DNA of 64,000 bases. It comes from Eubacterium sp. (GTDB lineage Bacteria; Bacillota; Clostridia; Lachnospirales; Lachnospiraceae). The notes beneath the pieces were generated by a model, which had not been told where the DNA came from, did no database searches, and saw only the letters and a program-made list of their open reading frames with translations. Location: contig JAFRNE010000038.1 in NCBI GenBank assembly GCA_017430325.1, forward strand, positions 38,848 to 102,847, given 5' to 3'. Position numbers and translations under genes: made by a program. Positions 8,888 to 18,470 of this stretch are shown piece by piece (within the stretch, counting starts at the first letter, position 1; each line of letters starts with the position of its first letter).

Positions 8888-10579
8888 TCACATGAGAACG
8901 AGCATATAATCGAATACCGGCTGTTTACCATCGATCATGACAAACTCAGTCCTCTTATATTCACCGGCCAGCTTGTTCTTCAGCATATCAGCTTCTTCCT
9001 GCGTAGCATCCTTACCGGCAATAAGGATCGCCACATCATAACTTCCACAGTTAAGATCCCTGGCAAGTCCAAGAACTGCTTCGTCTCTGTTTTCGGTATC
9101 AAGATAGATCTTATCTCCCACAAAACCGATGTAATCACCTTCTCTGACAGCCACGCCATCCATACTTGTTTCCCTGTTAGCCTTAGAAACAACACCTGTA
9201 ACTACAGAAGCCGCAGAGCTTTTAATATCACCGATTATCCTGTCAACATCATCCGATGAAGTGTCCAGCATGGAAATCGCCGCATAACCTTCACCGATGG
9301 TCTTGGTATCGATAACTCTGATGTCCGAAGCCTTATACAGCTCCGCCGCCTGACAAGCCGTCAGGTATATATTACTGTTATTGGCAAATACAAATATAGT
9401 ATCCGCATTTACCTCGTCAAAACTCTTTATAAAGTCCTCTGCTGCAGGATTCATGCTCTGACCACCGTCAACCACCGCATCACAGCCCAGGGATATGAAG
9501 AACTCCTTGATGCCTTCGCCGGCAGCTACGCTGACGATACCGTATTTCTTGCGAACCTTTTTCCTGAAACCGTTACCTGAATTACCGCCTGTGGAAGCTT
9601 CCGAAGAAATCTCCTCCTGCACCTTCTTTTCTACGGACTCGTGGTGCTGCAGAGTCATATTTTCGATCTTAATAGTAAGAAATTCACCGTATTTCTGGCA
9701 GTGATTAAGTATCTCGCCAGGTGTCTTTGTATGAACATGAACCTTAACTATCGAATCATCGCGGAAGGCAACAACCGAATCGCCCACGCTGTTCAGATAC
9801 TCAATAAGTTCATTCAGATCAAACTTATCCTTATCCACCTTGCTCTTCTGAAGTCTGAGGAGAAACTCAGTACAATAGCCGAAGGTGAGCTCTGTATCTT
9901 CGGTAAAGAGTGAAATATCAACTTTTTTCTTCTGTCCTGAGATCATTTGCTCCACCGAAGAAAGTGTTTCACCCGAAAGTGCTTTTCTCATTCCCTCAAC
10001 TATATAGATGAAGCCGGCCCCACCGCTGTCAACAACTCCTGACTCCTTAAGGACGGCCAGAAGCTCCGGTGTACGCTCAAGTGATGAATGTAATTCAAGC
10101 AGAAAATCATCAAAGAAATCCTCGAAGCTGCTGTCCTCCTTTACCCTCTCGGACGCATAACGAACTGCATCTTTATATACAGTAAGAATAGTTCCCTCAA
10201 CTGGCATTGAAACCGCTCTGTAAGCTTCCTCAACACCGGATTTAAAGGCTTCCGAAAGACCTCTAACATCAGTCTGTTCGCAGCCCTCAAGACCATGTGA
10301 TATTCCCGCAAATATACGTGAAAGTATAACTCCGGAATTACCTCTTGCCCCCAGCAGCATTCCCTTTGCAGCACTTGCAGCAACCTCATCAAGAGACGAA
10401 TTGTCATATGACATGACCTCGGTATTTCCCGAATCGATAGTCATAAACATATTATCACCTGTATCGCCGTCCGGAATAGGGAAAACATTGAGATCATTGA
10501 CCTCTTCCCTCTTCTCTCCAAGCATGGCAGCACCGCTGCGGAGCATGCTGGCAAATGTATTACCATTCAATACTTCCAT
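8888..10579 (-). CDS. fakA: Fatty acid kinase subunit FakA (DAK2/YloV family)
   Basis: Protein of 563 residues with an N-terminal DhaL-type kinase domain; NVFPIPDGDTGDNMF is the magnesium/ATP-binding motif. A middle domain (TFGYCTEFLL) and a C-terminal DegV-like domain (KKYGIVSVAAGEGIKEFF) follow, the full FakA layout. It phosphorylates FakB-bound fatty acids to acyl-phosphate, which can enter phospholipid synthesis through PlsX/PlsY. The start ATG at 10579 has TGAGG 9 nt upstream; a GTG five codons earlier overlaps that site. A consensus promoter lies about 45 nt upstream. DegV and plsX-acpP follow on the same strand. Confidence 0.93.
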   Translation of the reverse strand: MEVLNGNTFASMLRSGAAMLGEKREEVNDLNVFPIPDGDTGDNMFMTIDSGNTEVMSYDNSSLDEVAASAAKGMLLGARGNSGVILSRIFAGISHGLEGCEQTDVRGLSEAFKSGVEEAYRAVSMPVEGTILTVYKDAVRYASERVKEDSSFEDFFDDFLLELHSSLERTPELLAVLKESGVVDSGGAGFIYIVEGMRKALSGETLSSVEQMISGQKKKVDISLFTEDTELTFGYCTEFLLRLQKSKVDKDKFDLNELIEYLNSVGDSVVAFRDDSIVKVHVHTKTPGEILNHCQKYGEFLTIKIENMTLQHHESVEKKVQEEISSEASTGGNSGNGFRKKVRKKYGIVSVAAGEGIKEFFISLGCDAVVDGGQSMNPAAEDFIKSFDEVNADTIFVFANNSNIYLTACQAAELYKASDIRVIDTKTIGEGYAAISMLDTSSDDVDRIIGDIKSSAASVVTGVVSKANRETSMDGVAVREGDYIGFVGDKIYLDTENRDEAVLGLARDLNCGSYDVAILIAGKDATQEEADMLKNKLAGEYKRTEFVMIDGKQPVFDYMLVLM

Positions 10580-10621
10580 ATCAGAAAACCTCACAAATCA
10601 GATAAAAATCCCCCGAAAAAT

Positions 10622-10650
10622 ATTATATTTTACGATATATGTGAATGCAA
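10622..10650 (-). promoter_or_regulatory. Promoter of fakA
   Basis: Minus-strand TTGCAT (10645-10650) and a perfect TATAAT (10622-10627) with 17-bp spacing. Confidence 0.75.
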
Positions 10651-10777
10651 TAATATTTTGGTCGCTGCTGTGCCACACTTTTATTAATCTGTCCAATTTT
10701 TAATATTATTTTTTTACATTTTTATCTTATTGTCTATACTCCGTATCTGACCGAGCAAAAAAATAAGATGAACAAAA

Positions 10778-10807
10778 GGAAAAGTCCCCCATTACGGAGG
10801 ACTTTCC
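10778..10807 (-). terminator. Intrinsic terminator of the 1372-residue gene
   Basis: GGAAAGTCCtCC / GGgGGACTTTTCC inverted repeat with a GTAAT loop on the minus strand, followed by TTTTGTT and further T-runs. It starts 16 nt after the stop codon at 10823. Confidence 0.8.
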
Positions 10808-10822
10808 ATCATAAGCCTCAGG

Positions 10823-13800
10823 CTACCTTCTGTAAATCTCCGGTCTCCTGTTCATCTGTTTCATATTATCCTGGAATATTTTCTGTTCCTGAGAAACTCT
10901 GTTCTTATACTCCTTCTGTATCTCATTGCTATTAAGAGGCTCCTTATTATGTATCATTTCAAGCATTCTGTCCGGTGACAGGCGAACCTTATCAACCAGC
11001 TTCAGGTATTCATTTTCAGGAACATCATACAACTTATGTGTATTTACATAGTCCCTCATCATCTTCTTAACCTTGAATCTCATCTCGGGGCGTTTCATAT
11101 CTTCAAAGTTTTCATTAACTTTCAGATGCTTCTGCTCTGATTTCTTAACTGCGGGCTCAATGATGCTTCTTTTAACTGTAAGATCACTGTCTTCGAGTTT
11201 TTCCTTGATAACCTTAAGACCGTCTATTTCCTTCTGCAGCTTTGGCTTATCCTTCTTGTTAGCAGCCTCCTTTGCAGTCTCCAGACTGTTTATCCTCTCA
11301 GTCATCACGTCCTTAAGAGCCTTGTCAAACTCATATCTCTTTTTATTAAAATCATCATATACCTTATCTCTGAGCTCAGTCTTCTTTTTCTTCAGGTTGT
11401 CCTGAGCTTTTTTCAGAGCCTTCTGGACTTTATTCACGATCTTCTTGTCAGGATCATTTTTCTTATCCTTATAATCCTGCTCTGCATTTCTCAGAGCCTC
11501 GATCAGCGCCTCAGGCACCTTACGTTCTATTCCCTTAAGCTCTTCCTTAAAGGTAGTCTGGGCATTCTTAAGGTCAGCTTCCAGCTTTGTTACTTTAGCA
11601 AGCATCTCTCTGTTCTTTGAATAAAACGCTTTATACTCCTTAAGTTCTCTTTTGCTGATATTATACTGCTCGATCTTAGACTTTTCAGAAATCTTATCGA
11701 TTTCCTTCAGGTGTTCCGGATTATTGTCCAGCTCCCATCTTTGCTCCTCAAATACATGCAGGAAATACCTTTCCAGAAGTATTTCCGAATACTTTTCCAT
11801 TCTCTGCTCTTTACTCCATGGATATGAGTCAATAGCCTTCATATTAGGATTATCGTTTGTAGCCATCTTATTATAGCTTTCATTCCTGCGACATATCTTG
11901 CCGCGGAAGGTCATAAGATCTATGCTGCTAACATCAGACATCTTGAGTCCGTCCTTGATAGCCAGACTCTTAAGCTCCGGATCTCGCTCCATCATTGCAT
12001 TCATTCTCTGGCAGAGTTCACCCATAGCTTCAAAGCAACCGGCCTCCGTACCCTTGCTGAACCTGAAATCATTAACCATATTTGTTATGCCTTCTTTTAT
12101 CAGATGAGCAAGAGGCTTCTTATCACCGTTCTTATATGATGTAAGTGCCTTGGCTGCCATCTGACGAGAAAACTCGAGTCCCTCAAGTTTTGACATAGGT
12201 TCACCTTTTACCGATGAAGCAATATTTGTTACAAAATACAGACTGTTCTCCTCATAAGTCAAAGATGATTTATATGAGTTGAAGGTTTCTCTCGTAGTAG
12301 AAGCCGCTGCGGCTATAGCTATAAAGTCCTTATTTGACAGCTTGTCGATAGGATCATCCGAGCCGATAGCCATGAAGGTATTGTCGATTCTCGTAAGCTT
12401 GCCGAATTCAGAAACCTTCTTTCCGTTAATCCTCTCTTCGTTGATCGCATGCTCTGACAGATTGGACTTGTCAGGTCTCATGCCAAATACATCTTCAAGA
12501 TCACTGAAGAACTTGCTGTTTCTCGGATCGATATCTGTAGCATTCTTATAGGTTGCTTCCTGGCGCATCTTGTTGGTAATGCCCAGAGTTTTGTCAGAAA
12601 GCAGATTCTTACGGAATTCGCTTATCGTCTGCTTCTTCATCTGATTCTCATAATTAAACTCGTTCGGCCCCTTCTTCTTTTCATCAAGTGAATTCCTTAT
12701 CGAATATAGCTTTTCAAGGATATCAATAGTACTCTTAAGCTTTGGCTGTTCATTAATCTGCTTCGTAGACGCATTCTTTCTGGTCGGATCCTCTATAAAC
12801 TGATTATTCTTATAGTTAAGATATGACTCGATGCATTCTATGGTATTTGTAAGTGACTCAGATGTACTCTGATTCAGCTCTGCAGGAACCTTCTGTCCGT
12901 TTTTTATGCTCTGCGCCATCTCATCAACATTACTCTTCAGGCTATCAAGATAGTTACGGATGCTGTTTGAATAGCCGGATTTTGTCAATATCCACTTCGG
13001 GTCTACTCTCTTAAACTCATCAAACATCGCATTCACTTCAGTTTTGATTTCATCAAGAGAATAATGACCATCATTAACAGCAGCGGGAGCCTCAGCCGGT
13101 GCCTCAGGCGCCGCTTCTATCGCTGCCGCCTCTTTATTTCTGTCAATACCAATGACAGCTTTATCATTATCGATAAGCCTCTGCTCCTCGGCAGCATCTC
13201 TTCTCTCTGCCATCCTCTTAAGATGATCGATCTTCAGCTGTTTAGGAAGGTATACCCGTTCAACCTTAACTATTCCTCCATCCGTAAAGGCTGCTTTAGG
13301 ATCAGCACTTTCCTTACCTGCATAGCGCTGTATCAGATTTCCTGTCTTATGAATGTCCGTAAGATTTGCATCTGCCTGATTCTGCACTTCCTCCGGTGGA
13401 AGGATCACATTTCCGTTTTCATCAACCGATGTATACTCACTTGGAACGCCGTAAAGCTTCTTTCCGTCCTGTGAAAGCTTGATATCGGATATCCATGTTA
13501 GCGTTACAGGAAGTCTCTCATAGGTTTTTAACTTCGTGAAGTTGGTTTTCACAAAATCCTTAAGCGACATAGTATGAGTCTTATCAGGGTCCTTTCCGCC
13601 GAGATTTGCAGATTCCTTATATCTGATCATATCGCCCTTAAGGCCTGTCACTGTGATATAGTGTCCCGGAAGAAGGAGTGCAACAGGCGACTTCTCGTTT
13701 CCGATCGCATTCTTTATCTGCTTCTTCAGGAAATCCACCGTATTGTTTATATACTGCTCAACAGTATATCCGGCCTTCTCAGCCTCTTCATCATAAGGAT

Positions 13801-14941
13801 AGACCTGAGTTTCATGCAGCATACTGTTAGGCGCAAAGGCAAGCACAGAGTCAGCTTTATCCAGAAGGTTGCTGCTCGTATCAATATTGTAGCTCTGATA
13901 CATCTCCGGTGAAATATTATCATTGTCAGTAAGATTCGGTCTGTAGGCTCTGATATCCTCCTGAGTTATATTCTTCACTCCGCGGCTCTGAAGCAGCATC
14001 TGACCGGCACAGGACCAGCAGCCGTTAGCACTTGACTGGAATGCAGGCTGAGACACCTTGATCTCGATATCATCCTCACCCCCAATGATCACCTCCGGCT
14101 TATCACCGTACTCACTTCCGGCCTCAGACTTAACCTTCGCCTCATCGTCGATGGCCTTCATCTTCCCGGCTATCTCCATATGCTTTCTAAGCATTAATTG
14201 CTCCGGATAGGTTATCTTCTGTCCGGCCTCTGAATTAAGATATGTCTCAATATCAGCTGCACTACCTGTATTCAGGATCTTAGGAGGAATATCCGAATTC
14301 ACACCCGAATATTCATAATATCTCGGATTACTCTCAATAACTGCCTTGTATTCAGCCAGAAGCTGTTCCTTCGGCTTATTTATAAAGGACTTTATAACAC
14401 TCTTCTCAGAGGCGTTCTTTCCTTCAAATATCTTCGAATACTCGAAAAAGCTTACGCCCTTATCAAGCTTCTTCACATAGTCTATCTCGTAAGCCTTACC
14501 GGTATGCTTATAGATGGCCTGAGGCAAAGATAGATTCCCTTTCAGTTCGATTCTGGAGAGTAATTCATGATCGGACCTCATAATATTATATGCGGTATCA
14601 AAGATTTTTGCGTTCTTCGCAGTTATCATTTTCGAATTTATGAGTTCCTGCTTTGTATTCTGCAGATAAAGAGCCAGCTCATTCGAACTATCCTGAAGCG
14701 CCTTCAGATTCTGCTTCGAAAGTGCCGGGTATTTTCCATTACTCCTGGGAGTGTATAAAAGCCTTATATTCTTCTGATAATTGTCCATTAGCCCCTTCAG
14801 AAGAAGCATACTTGTCGAAAGAACCTCACTGGCCGGATTTCTCTGACCAAGTTTTGCTATAGTCGATTTAAAATAACTGATTATATTCGCCGATGCCTCC
14901 GGCATCTTATCAACTGATTCAAGTTTTGCAAATTGTTTCAT
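10823..14941 (-). CDS. Large unknown protein with papain-like cysteine-protease domain
   Basis: Protein of 1372 residues, not recognised as a described family. There is no signal peptide or membrane segment, so it looks cytoplasmic or exported by an unknown route. Around residues 300-430 it has a papain-like signature: Gln302, then six residues on Cys308 followed by Trp (GCWSCAGQMLL), and His427 in LLPGHYITVTG. Residues about 1120-1290 are highly charged and coiled-coil-like (Lys/Glu rich). An Ala/Pro/Glu linker (APEAPAEAPAAV) separates the protease part from a long helical middle part. The ATG at 14941 has GGAGG 8 nt upstream. It stands alone with its own terminator. Possible roles include a toxin-like effector or a regulated protease; neither is shown by the sequence. 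Confidence 0.85.
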   Translation of the reverse strand: MKQFAKLESVDKMPEASANIISYFKSTIAKLGQRNPASEVLSTSMLLLKGLMDNYQKNIRLLYTPRSNGKYPALSKQNLKALQDSSNELALYLQNTKQELINSKMITAKNAKIFDTAYNIMRSDHELLSRIELKGNLSLPQAIYKHTGKAYEIDYVKKLDKGVSFFEYSKIFEGKNASEKSVIKSFINKPKEQLLAEYKAVIESNPRYYEYSGVNSDIPPKILNTGSAADIETYLNSEAGQKITYPEQLMLRKHMEIAGKMKAIDDEAKVKSEAGSEYGDKPEVIIGGEDDIEIKVSQPAFQSSANGCWSCAGQMLLQSRGVKNITQEDIRAYRPNLTDNDNISPEMYQSYNIDTSSNLLDKADSVLAFAPNSMLHETQVYPYDEEAEKAGYTVEQYINNTVDFLKKQIKNAIGNEKSPVALLLPGHYITVTGLKGDMIRYKESANLGGKDPDKTHTMSLKDFVKTNFTKLKTYERLPVTLTWISDIKLSQDGKKLYGVPSEYTSVDENGNVILPPEEVQNQADANLTDIHKTGNLIQRYAGKESADPKAAFTDGGIVKVERVYLPKQLKIDHLKRMAERRDAAEEQRLIDNDKAVIGIDRNKEAAAIEAAPEAPAEAPAAVNDGHYSLDEIKTEVNAMFDEFKRVDPKWILTKSGYSNSIRNYLDSLKSNVDEMAQSIKNGQKVPAELNQSTSESLTNTIECIESYLNYKNNQFIEDPTRKNASTKQINEQPKLKSTIDILEKLYSIRNSLDEKKKGPNEFNYENQMKKQTISEFRKNLLSDKTLGITNKMRQEATYKNATDIDPRNSKFFSDLEDVFGMRPDKSNLSEHAINEERINGKKVSEFGKLTRIDNTFMAIGSDDPIDKLSNKDFIAIAAAASTTRETFNSYKSSLTYEENSLYFVTNIASSVKGEPMSKLEGLEFSRQMAAKALTSYKNGDKKPLAHLIKEGITNMVNDFRFSKGTEAGCFEAMGELCQRMNAMMERDPELKSLAIKDGLKMSDVSSIDLMTFRGKICRRNESYNKMATNDNPNMKAIDSYPWSKEQRMEKYSEILLERYFLHVFEEQRWELDNNPEHLKEIDKISEKSKIEQYNISKRELKEYKAFYSKNREMLAKVTKLEADLKNAQTTFKEELKGIERKVPEALIEALRNAEQDYKDKKNDPDKKIVNKVQKALKKAQDNLKKKKTELRDKVYDDFNKKRYEFDKALKDVMTERINSLETAKEAANKKDKPKLQKEIDGLKVIKEKLEDSDLTVKRSIIEPAVKKSEQKHLKVNENFEDMKRPEMRFKVKKMMRDYVNTHKLYDVPENEYLKLVDKVRLSPDRMLEMIHNKEPLNSNEIQKEYKNRVSQEQKIFQDNMKQMNRRPEIYRR

Positions 14942-15057
14942 ATCCGATTCCTCCAATGCAAAATACACGCATTTTTATACAAACGGTCATTACGCAGACC
15001 ATTCCATATTTAACATCTGCGTTCATTCTATCAGACGAAATATAACAAAAGCGCAAC

Positions 15058-15094
15058 AAAAAACAGCTGAAACTTATAGAATCAGCTGTTTTTG
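15058..15094. terminator. Bidirectional terminator after the LysR gene
   Basis: AAACAGCTGA / TCAGCTGTTT inverted repeat (15061-15091) with an 11-nt loop, flanked by A and T runs on both sides. It lies downstream of the minus-strand LysR gene and upstream of the large protein gene. Confidence 0.75.
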
Positions 15095-15211
15095 TTATTA
15101 AACTTCATCAGAAGCGTCCTCTCCCATTATACACGAAAATCCCATAAATAACTATCGATGTCTCATAATATTAGTATTTTAAAAAATAGGGCCTGTCAAT
15201 ACGCACAATTA

Positions 15212-16057
15212 TTATATCAACGTATTAATAAGAGCTTTCTTTGATTCTTTATAAACCTTATAACTGTTAATGATCGGGGTATTAAAGTCGATAAGCTTCA
15301 CCTCACGAAGCTTCTTCTCCCTGATGTAAGTATCAGCCATATCTTTAGGAAGGAATGTATAATTATCTTTCCCGATCAGGTACGGCACGATCTTCATACA
15401 GTCATCGATCTCAAGTTCAAACTGGTGGAACCTCGGAAAAAGCTTTCTGATAAACTGACCGACATCCTGAAGGGCAAAATTACACATCAGATAATTCTCT
15501 TCTATCAGCTGGTCACGTTTTATACCCCGAGCGTATTTCTTATTATATATGTCCGTAACAAGGATCAATTTGTCCTGTTTATATAATTCCGAGCATATTG
15601 CAGCCTTCTTCAGAGGAATATAAACAAATACAACATCAAATATATCCTCCTGAAGCATTTCTAATAAGTGATCAGAATAACCTATAGTTATCTTCAGCGA
15701 ATTCTCTGGATGTTTTCCTCTATAATCCATTATCTGCGGCGCAAGATGTCCCTCATAGATAGAATCTGCACATCCAATCCTTATATGATTCTCAAACTTA
15801 CGCTCGGCCATCATTTCGGCCAGTGTATTTTCCGTAAGACTCAGAACCTTCTCAGCATAAATCTTGAATCTTTCACCCTCATTGGTAAGCTGGACACTTC
15901 TTTTTGTACGGTTAAAAAGGCTTATCTTCAGCTCCTTTTCGAGCTCATTTATCCTGTTTGTAACCGTCGACTGTGCCACAAACAGCTGGTTCGCAGTTTT
16001 CGTAAAACTCTTGGTTTCTGCAAGTGTTTTAAAGGTTTCCAGCGTCTGAATATCCAT
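15212..16057 (-). CDS. LysR-family transcriptional regulator
   Basis: Protein of 281 residues with the classic N-terminal winged helix (LETFKTLAETKSFTKTANQLFVAQSTVTNRINELEKEL) and a C-terminal periplasmic-binding-fold effector domain beginning IRIGCADSIYEGHL. LysR regulators usually act on a divergent neighbour in response to a small-molecule inducer. Here the divergent gene is the citrate-synthase-like enzyme, 120 bp away, so regulation of that gene is the obvious inference. No inducer can be named. Confidence 0.93.
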   Translation of the reverse strand: MDIQTLETFKTLAETKSFTKTANQLFVAQSTVTNRINELEKELKISLFNRTKRSVQLTNEGERFKIYAEKVLSLTENTLAEMMAERKFENHIRIGCADSIYEGHLAPQIMDYRGKHPENSLKITIGYSDHLLEMLQEDIFDVVFVYIPLKKAAICSELYKQDKLILVTDIYNKKYARGIKRDQLIEENYLMCNFALQDVGQFIRKLFPRFHQFELEIDDCMKIVPYLIGKDNYTFLPKDMADTYIREKKLREVKLIDFNTPIINSYKVYKESKKALINTLI

Positions 16058-16110
16058 AGCTCTCCTCCTATTTATCTATATTTCGAATTATAATTATCAT
16101 TTTTATTCAC

Positions 16111-16139
16111 TTTACACATAATACAACATATGTTTATAC
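16111..16139 (+). promoter_or_regulatory. Promoter of the citrate-synthase-like gene
   Basis: TTTACA (16111-16116) and TTATAC (16134-16139) are separated by 17 bp on the plus strand. The A/T-rich stretch just upstream (16075-16105) between the two divergent genes is the likely LysR binding region. Confidence 0.55.
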
Positions 16140-16177
16140 TTGTACACATATTTATGAAAAATACGGAAGGAGCCGCC

Positions 16178-17542
16178 ATGAGAGATATTATTTTAAGCAA
16201 CAAAACCTATAAGCTGGAGCAGGATCCATACATTTATCAGCTTCAGGACACAGCTGAACCGGAGCTTTTCAGAGAAATGTTCCCTTATGTTGAAACACCG
16301 AAGATCACCTTCAACTACCGCCGCGTCCCTGAAAATATGCCTGAAGATATCTTCATCACCGACACAACCTTCCGCGACGGACAGCAGTCAAGAGTACCTT
16401 ATACTACCGAGCAGATGGTTCATATTTATAAGCTTCTGAATAAACTGGGCGGGCCGAACGGCATGATCAGACAGACCGAGTTCTTCGTATATTCTGAGAA
16501 GGATCGCCGTGCTCTTGAGAAATGTCTCGAGCTTGGCTACAAGTTCCCTGAGATAACCACCTGGATCCGTGCATCAAAAAAAGACTTTGAACTGGTCAAA
16601 TCTATCGGAATCAAGGAAACAGGTATTCTGGTAAGCTGTTCGGATTATCACATCTTCCATAAAATGGGTCTTACACGTAAGCAGGCTCTTGATAAATACC
16701 TTGGAATCGTTTCAGACTGTATAGAAGCCGGTCTCCGTCCAAGATGTCACTTCGAAGATATAACAAGAGCTGATTTCTACGGTTTTGTTGTACCTTTCGC
16801 AAACAGCCTGATGAAATTATCGAAGGAAAGCGGTGTTCCTGTTAAGATCCGTGCCTGTGATACTATGGGTTACGGCGTTCCTTATCCTGGTGCTGCTCTT
16901 CCAAGAAGTGTATCCGGCATCATCTACGGTCTACAGCATCACGCTGATGTTCCATCTGAGATGCTTGAGTGGCACGGCCACAATGATTTCTACAAGGGCG
17001 TTGTAAATGCAACAACCGCCTGGATGTATGGCGCTTCTGCTGTAAACTGCTCTCTCCTCGGAATCGGTGAGAGAACCGGAAACGTTCCGCTTGAGGCTAT
17101 GGTATTCGAGTACGCATCACTCCGCGGAACACTTAATGGCATGAACACTCAGGTTATTACAGAGATAGCCGAGTATCTGCAGAATGAAACCAACTACGAT
17201 ATCCCGCCAATGACACCATTTGTCGGAAGCAACTTTAATATAACAAGAGCAGGTATCCACGCTGACGGAATGATGAAAAATCCTGAGATTTATAACATTT
17301 TCGATACAGGTGCTATCCTCAACCGTCCACCACGTGTTTCTATATCAAATACATCCGGATTGGCCGGTATAGCCTTCTGGGTTAATGAATACCGCAAGTC
17401 TCATGGCGAAGCTGAGCTTGAGAAGAATGATCCTGTTATCGTAAAAATTCACGATTGGGTTATGTCTCAATATGATGAAGGTCGCGTGACTACGATCACT
17501 GACGATGAGCTTGAGGAGATGTACAGGAAATATAACGCATAA
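16178..17542 (+). CDS. DRE-TIM family synthase, probable Re-citrate synthase
   Basis: Enzyme of 454 residues of the homocitrate/isopropylmalate synthase family. Asp62-xxx-Arg66-Asp67 (DTTFRDGQQS) is the catalytic and metal-binding start of the TIM barrel; HxH metal ligands occur in EWHGHNDF, and GERTGN follows. The C-terminal regulatory (LeuA-dimer) domain of true isopropylmalate synthases is absent. This architecture fits Re-citrate synthase of Clostridia, which condenses acetyl-CoA with oxaloacetate; homocitrate or isopropylmalate synthase activity remains possible. The start ATG at 16178 has GGAAGGAG 5 nt upstream; an earlier in-frame ATG lacks one. Divergent from a LysR regulator and closed by a strong hairpin. 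Confidence 0.8.
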   Translation: MRDIILSNKTYKLEQDPYIYQLQDTAEPELFREMFPYVETPKITFNYRRVPENMPEDIFITDTTFRDGQQSRVPYTTEQMVHIYKLLNKLGGPNGMIRQTEFFVYSEKDRRALEKCLELGYKFPEITTWIRASKKDFELVKSIGIKETGILVSCSDYHIFHKMGLTRKQALDKYLGIVSDCIEAGLRPRCHFEDITRADFYGFVVPFANSLMKLSKESGVPVKIRACDTMGYGVPYPGAALPRSVSGIIYGLQHHADVPSEMLEWHGHNDFYKGVVNATTAWMYGASAVNCSLLGIGERTGNVPLEAMVFEYASLRGTLNGMNTQVITEIAEYLQNETNYDIPPMTPFVGSNFNITRAGIHADGMMKNPEIYNIFDTGAILNRPPRVSISNTSGLAGIAFWVNEYRKSHGEAELEKNDPVIVKIHDWVMSQYDEGRVTTITDDELEEMYRKYNA

Positions 17543-17612
17543 TACTTGAAACGCATAATTAATATTGCAAAACAACAATTTTGCAGCATATAGATTCATG
17601 TATTCTATAATA

Positions 17613-17640
17613 CAAGGCCGCCGGTGTTCCGGCGGCCTTG
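17613..17640. terminator. Hairpin between convergent genes
   Basis: Perfect 12-bp GC-rich stem (CAAGGCCGCCGG / CCGGCGGCCTTG) with a 4-nt loop between the convergent citrate-synthase-like gene and fdhD. The following T content is weak on both strands, so it may be a strong RNA-stabilising hairpin as well as a terminator. Confidence 0.7.
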
Positions 17641-17644
17641 TAGT

Positions 17645-18454
17645 TTAACTATATATCTCATACGAATCCGGCCAGGCTCTGCAGATCAGCGTCAGGCCGT
17701 ATTTTTCAGCAAGTTTAACAGCTTCTTCGGTTGGAACAGCTTTACTGACAAGTACGGGAACACCTGCCGCAACTGTTTTTATGACCATATCGGCCGCAAC
17801 CCTTCCGGTAGTATATATCATACACTCCTGCGGTTTCTCACCTTGAAGAAGCATCGCTCCAACAGCCTTATCCAGAGCATTATGCCTGCTGATATCTTCA
17901 AACGAAAGTATCCTTCCATTACCGAAGCGTATATAACAGCTGTGGGTTCCGCCGGTGCTCTTATGCAGCTCACCATCTTTCTTGAAATATTCAGCGAGTT
18001 CAAATATATGCTCAGAAAGCGGAATCACCTTAGATTCTATATTATCTTCATTAATGTTTGATATACTCTCTGAATCATCTCTTTCACGCACCAGGAATTG
18101 TTTATTACCTGTACAGCAGGTTGGCTCAACTCCATCAAAAGCTTTAAATTTCACATCTCCGATAAGCATAACCTCAGCTATATCTCCCTTGCCACAGATA
18201 AAAAGCTCTGTAACCTCATTAACACTCCGGATGATCTTTTCAGTATATAATCGGCCAATAACAAGCTCCGTAAGGTTCTCCGGTGTGCATGACAAATAAA
18301 ACGCCTTCTGTCCATTCACAGTCACAGTAATAAACTTCTCGCGTATAATCTCAGTTTCCTTCTCTGCAGTCTCCCCGGAAGCCTTCACCACAGTACACTT
18401 CACAGAACCTGTTGTCGCTATATTATTTGCATGATTCTTATACTTATCATTCAT
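17645..18454 (-). CDS. fdhD: Formate dehydrogenase accessory protein FdhD
   Basis: Protein of 269 residues that transfers sulfur from a cysteine desulfurase to the molybdenum/tungsten cofactor of formate dehydrogenase. The core segment CTPENLTELVIGRLYTEKII and the C-terminal TGGTHSC, SFEDISRHNALDKAVG and GRVAADMVIKTVAAGVPVLVSKA are family landmarks. An adjacent Cys pair at 113-114 (PTCCTG) lies where the sulfur-carrying cysteines sit in the family. No formate dehydrogenase gene is visible in the window. Confidence 0.93.
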   Translation of the reverse strand: MNDKYKNHANNIATTGSVKCTVVKASGETAEKETEIIREKFITVTVNGQKAFYLSCTPENLTELVIGRLYTEKIIRSVNEVTELFICGKGDIAEVMLIGDVKFKAFDGVEPTCCTGNKQFLVRERDDSESISNINEDNIESKVIPLSEHIFELAEYFKKDGELHKSTGGTHSCYIRFGNGRILSFEDISRHNALDKAVGAMLLQGEKPQECMIYTTGRVAADMVIKTVAAGVPVLVSKAVPTEEAVKLAEKYGLTLICRAWPDSYEIYS

Positions 18455-18470
18455 GATTCGTTATCCGTTA

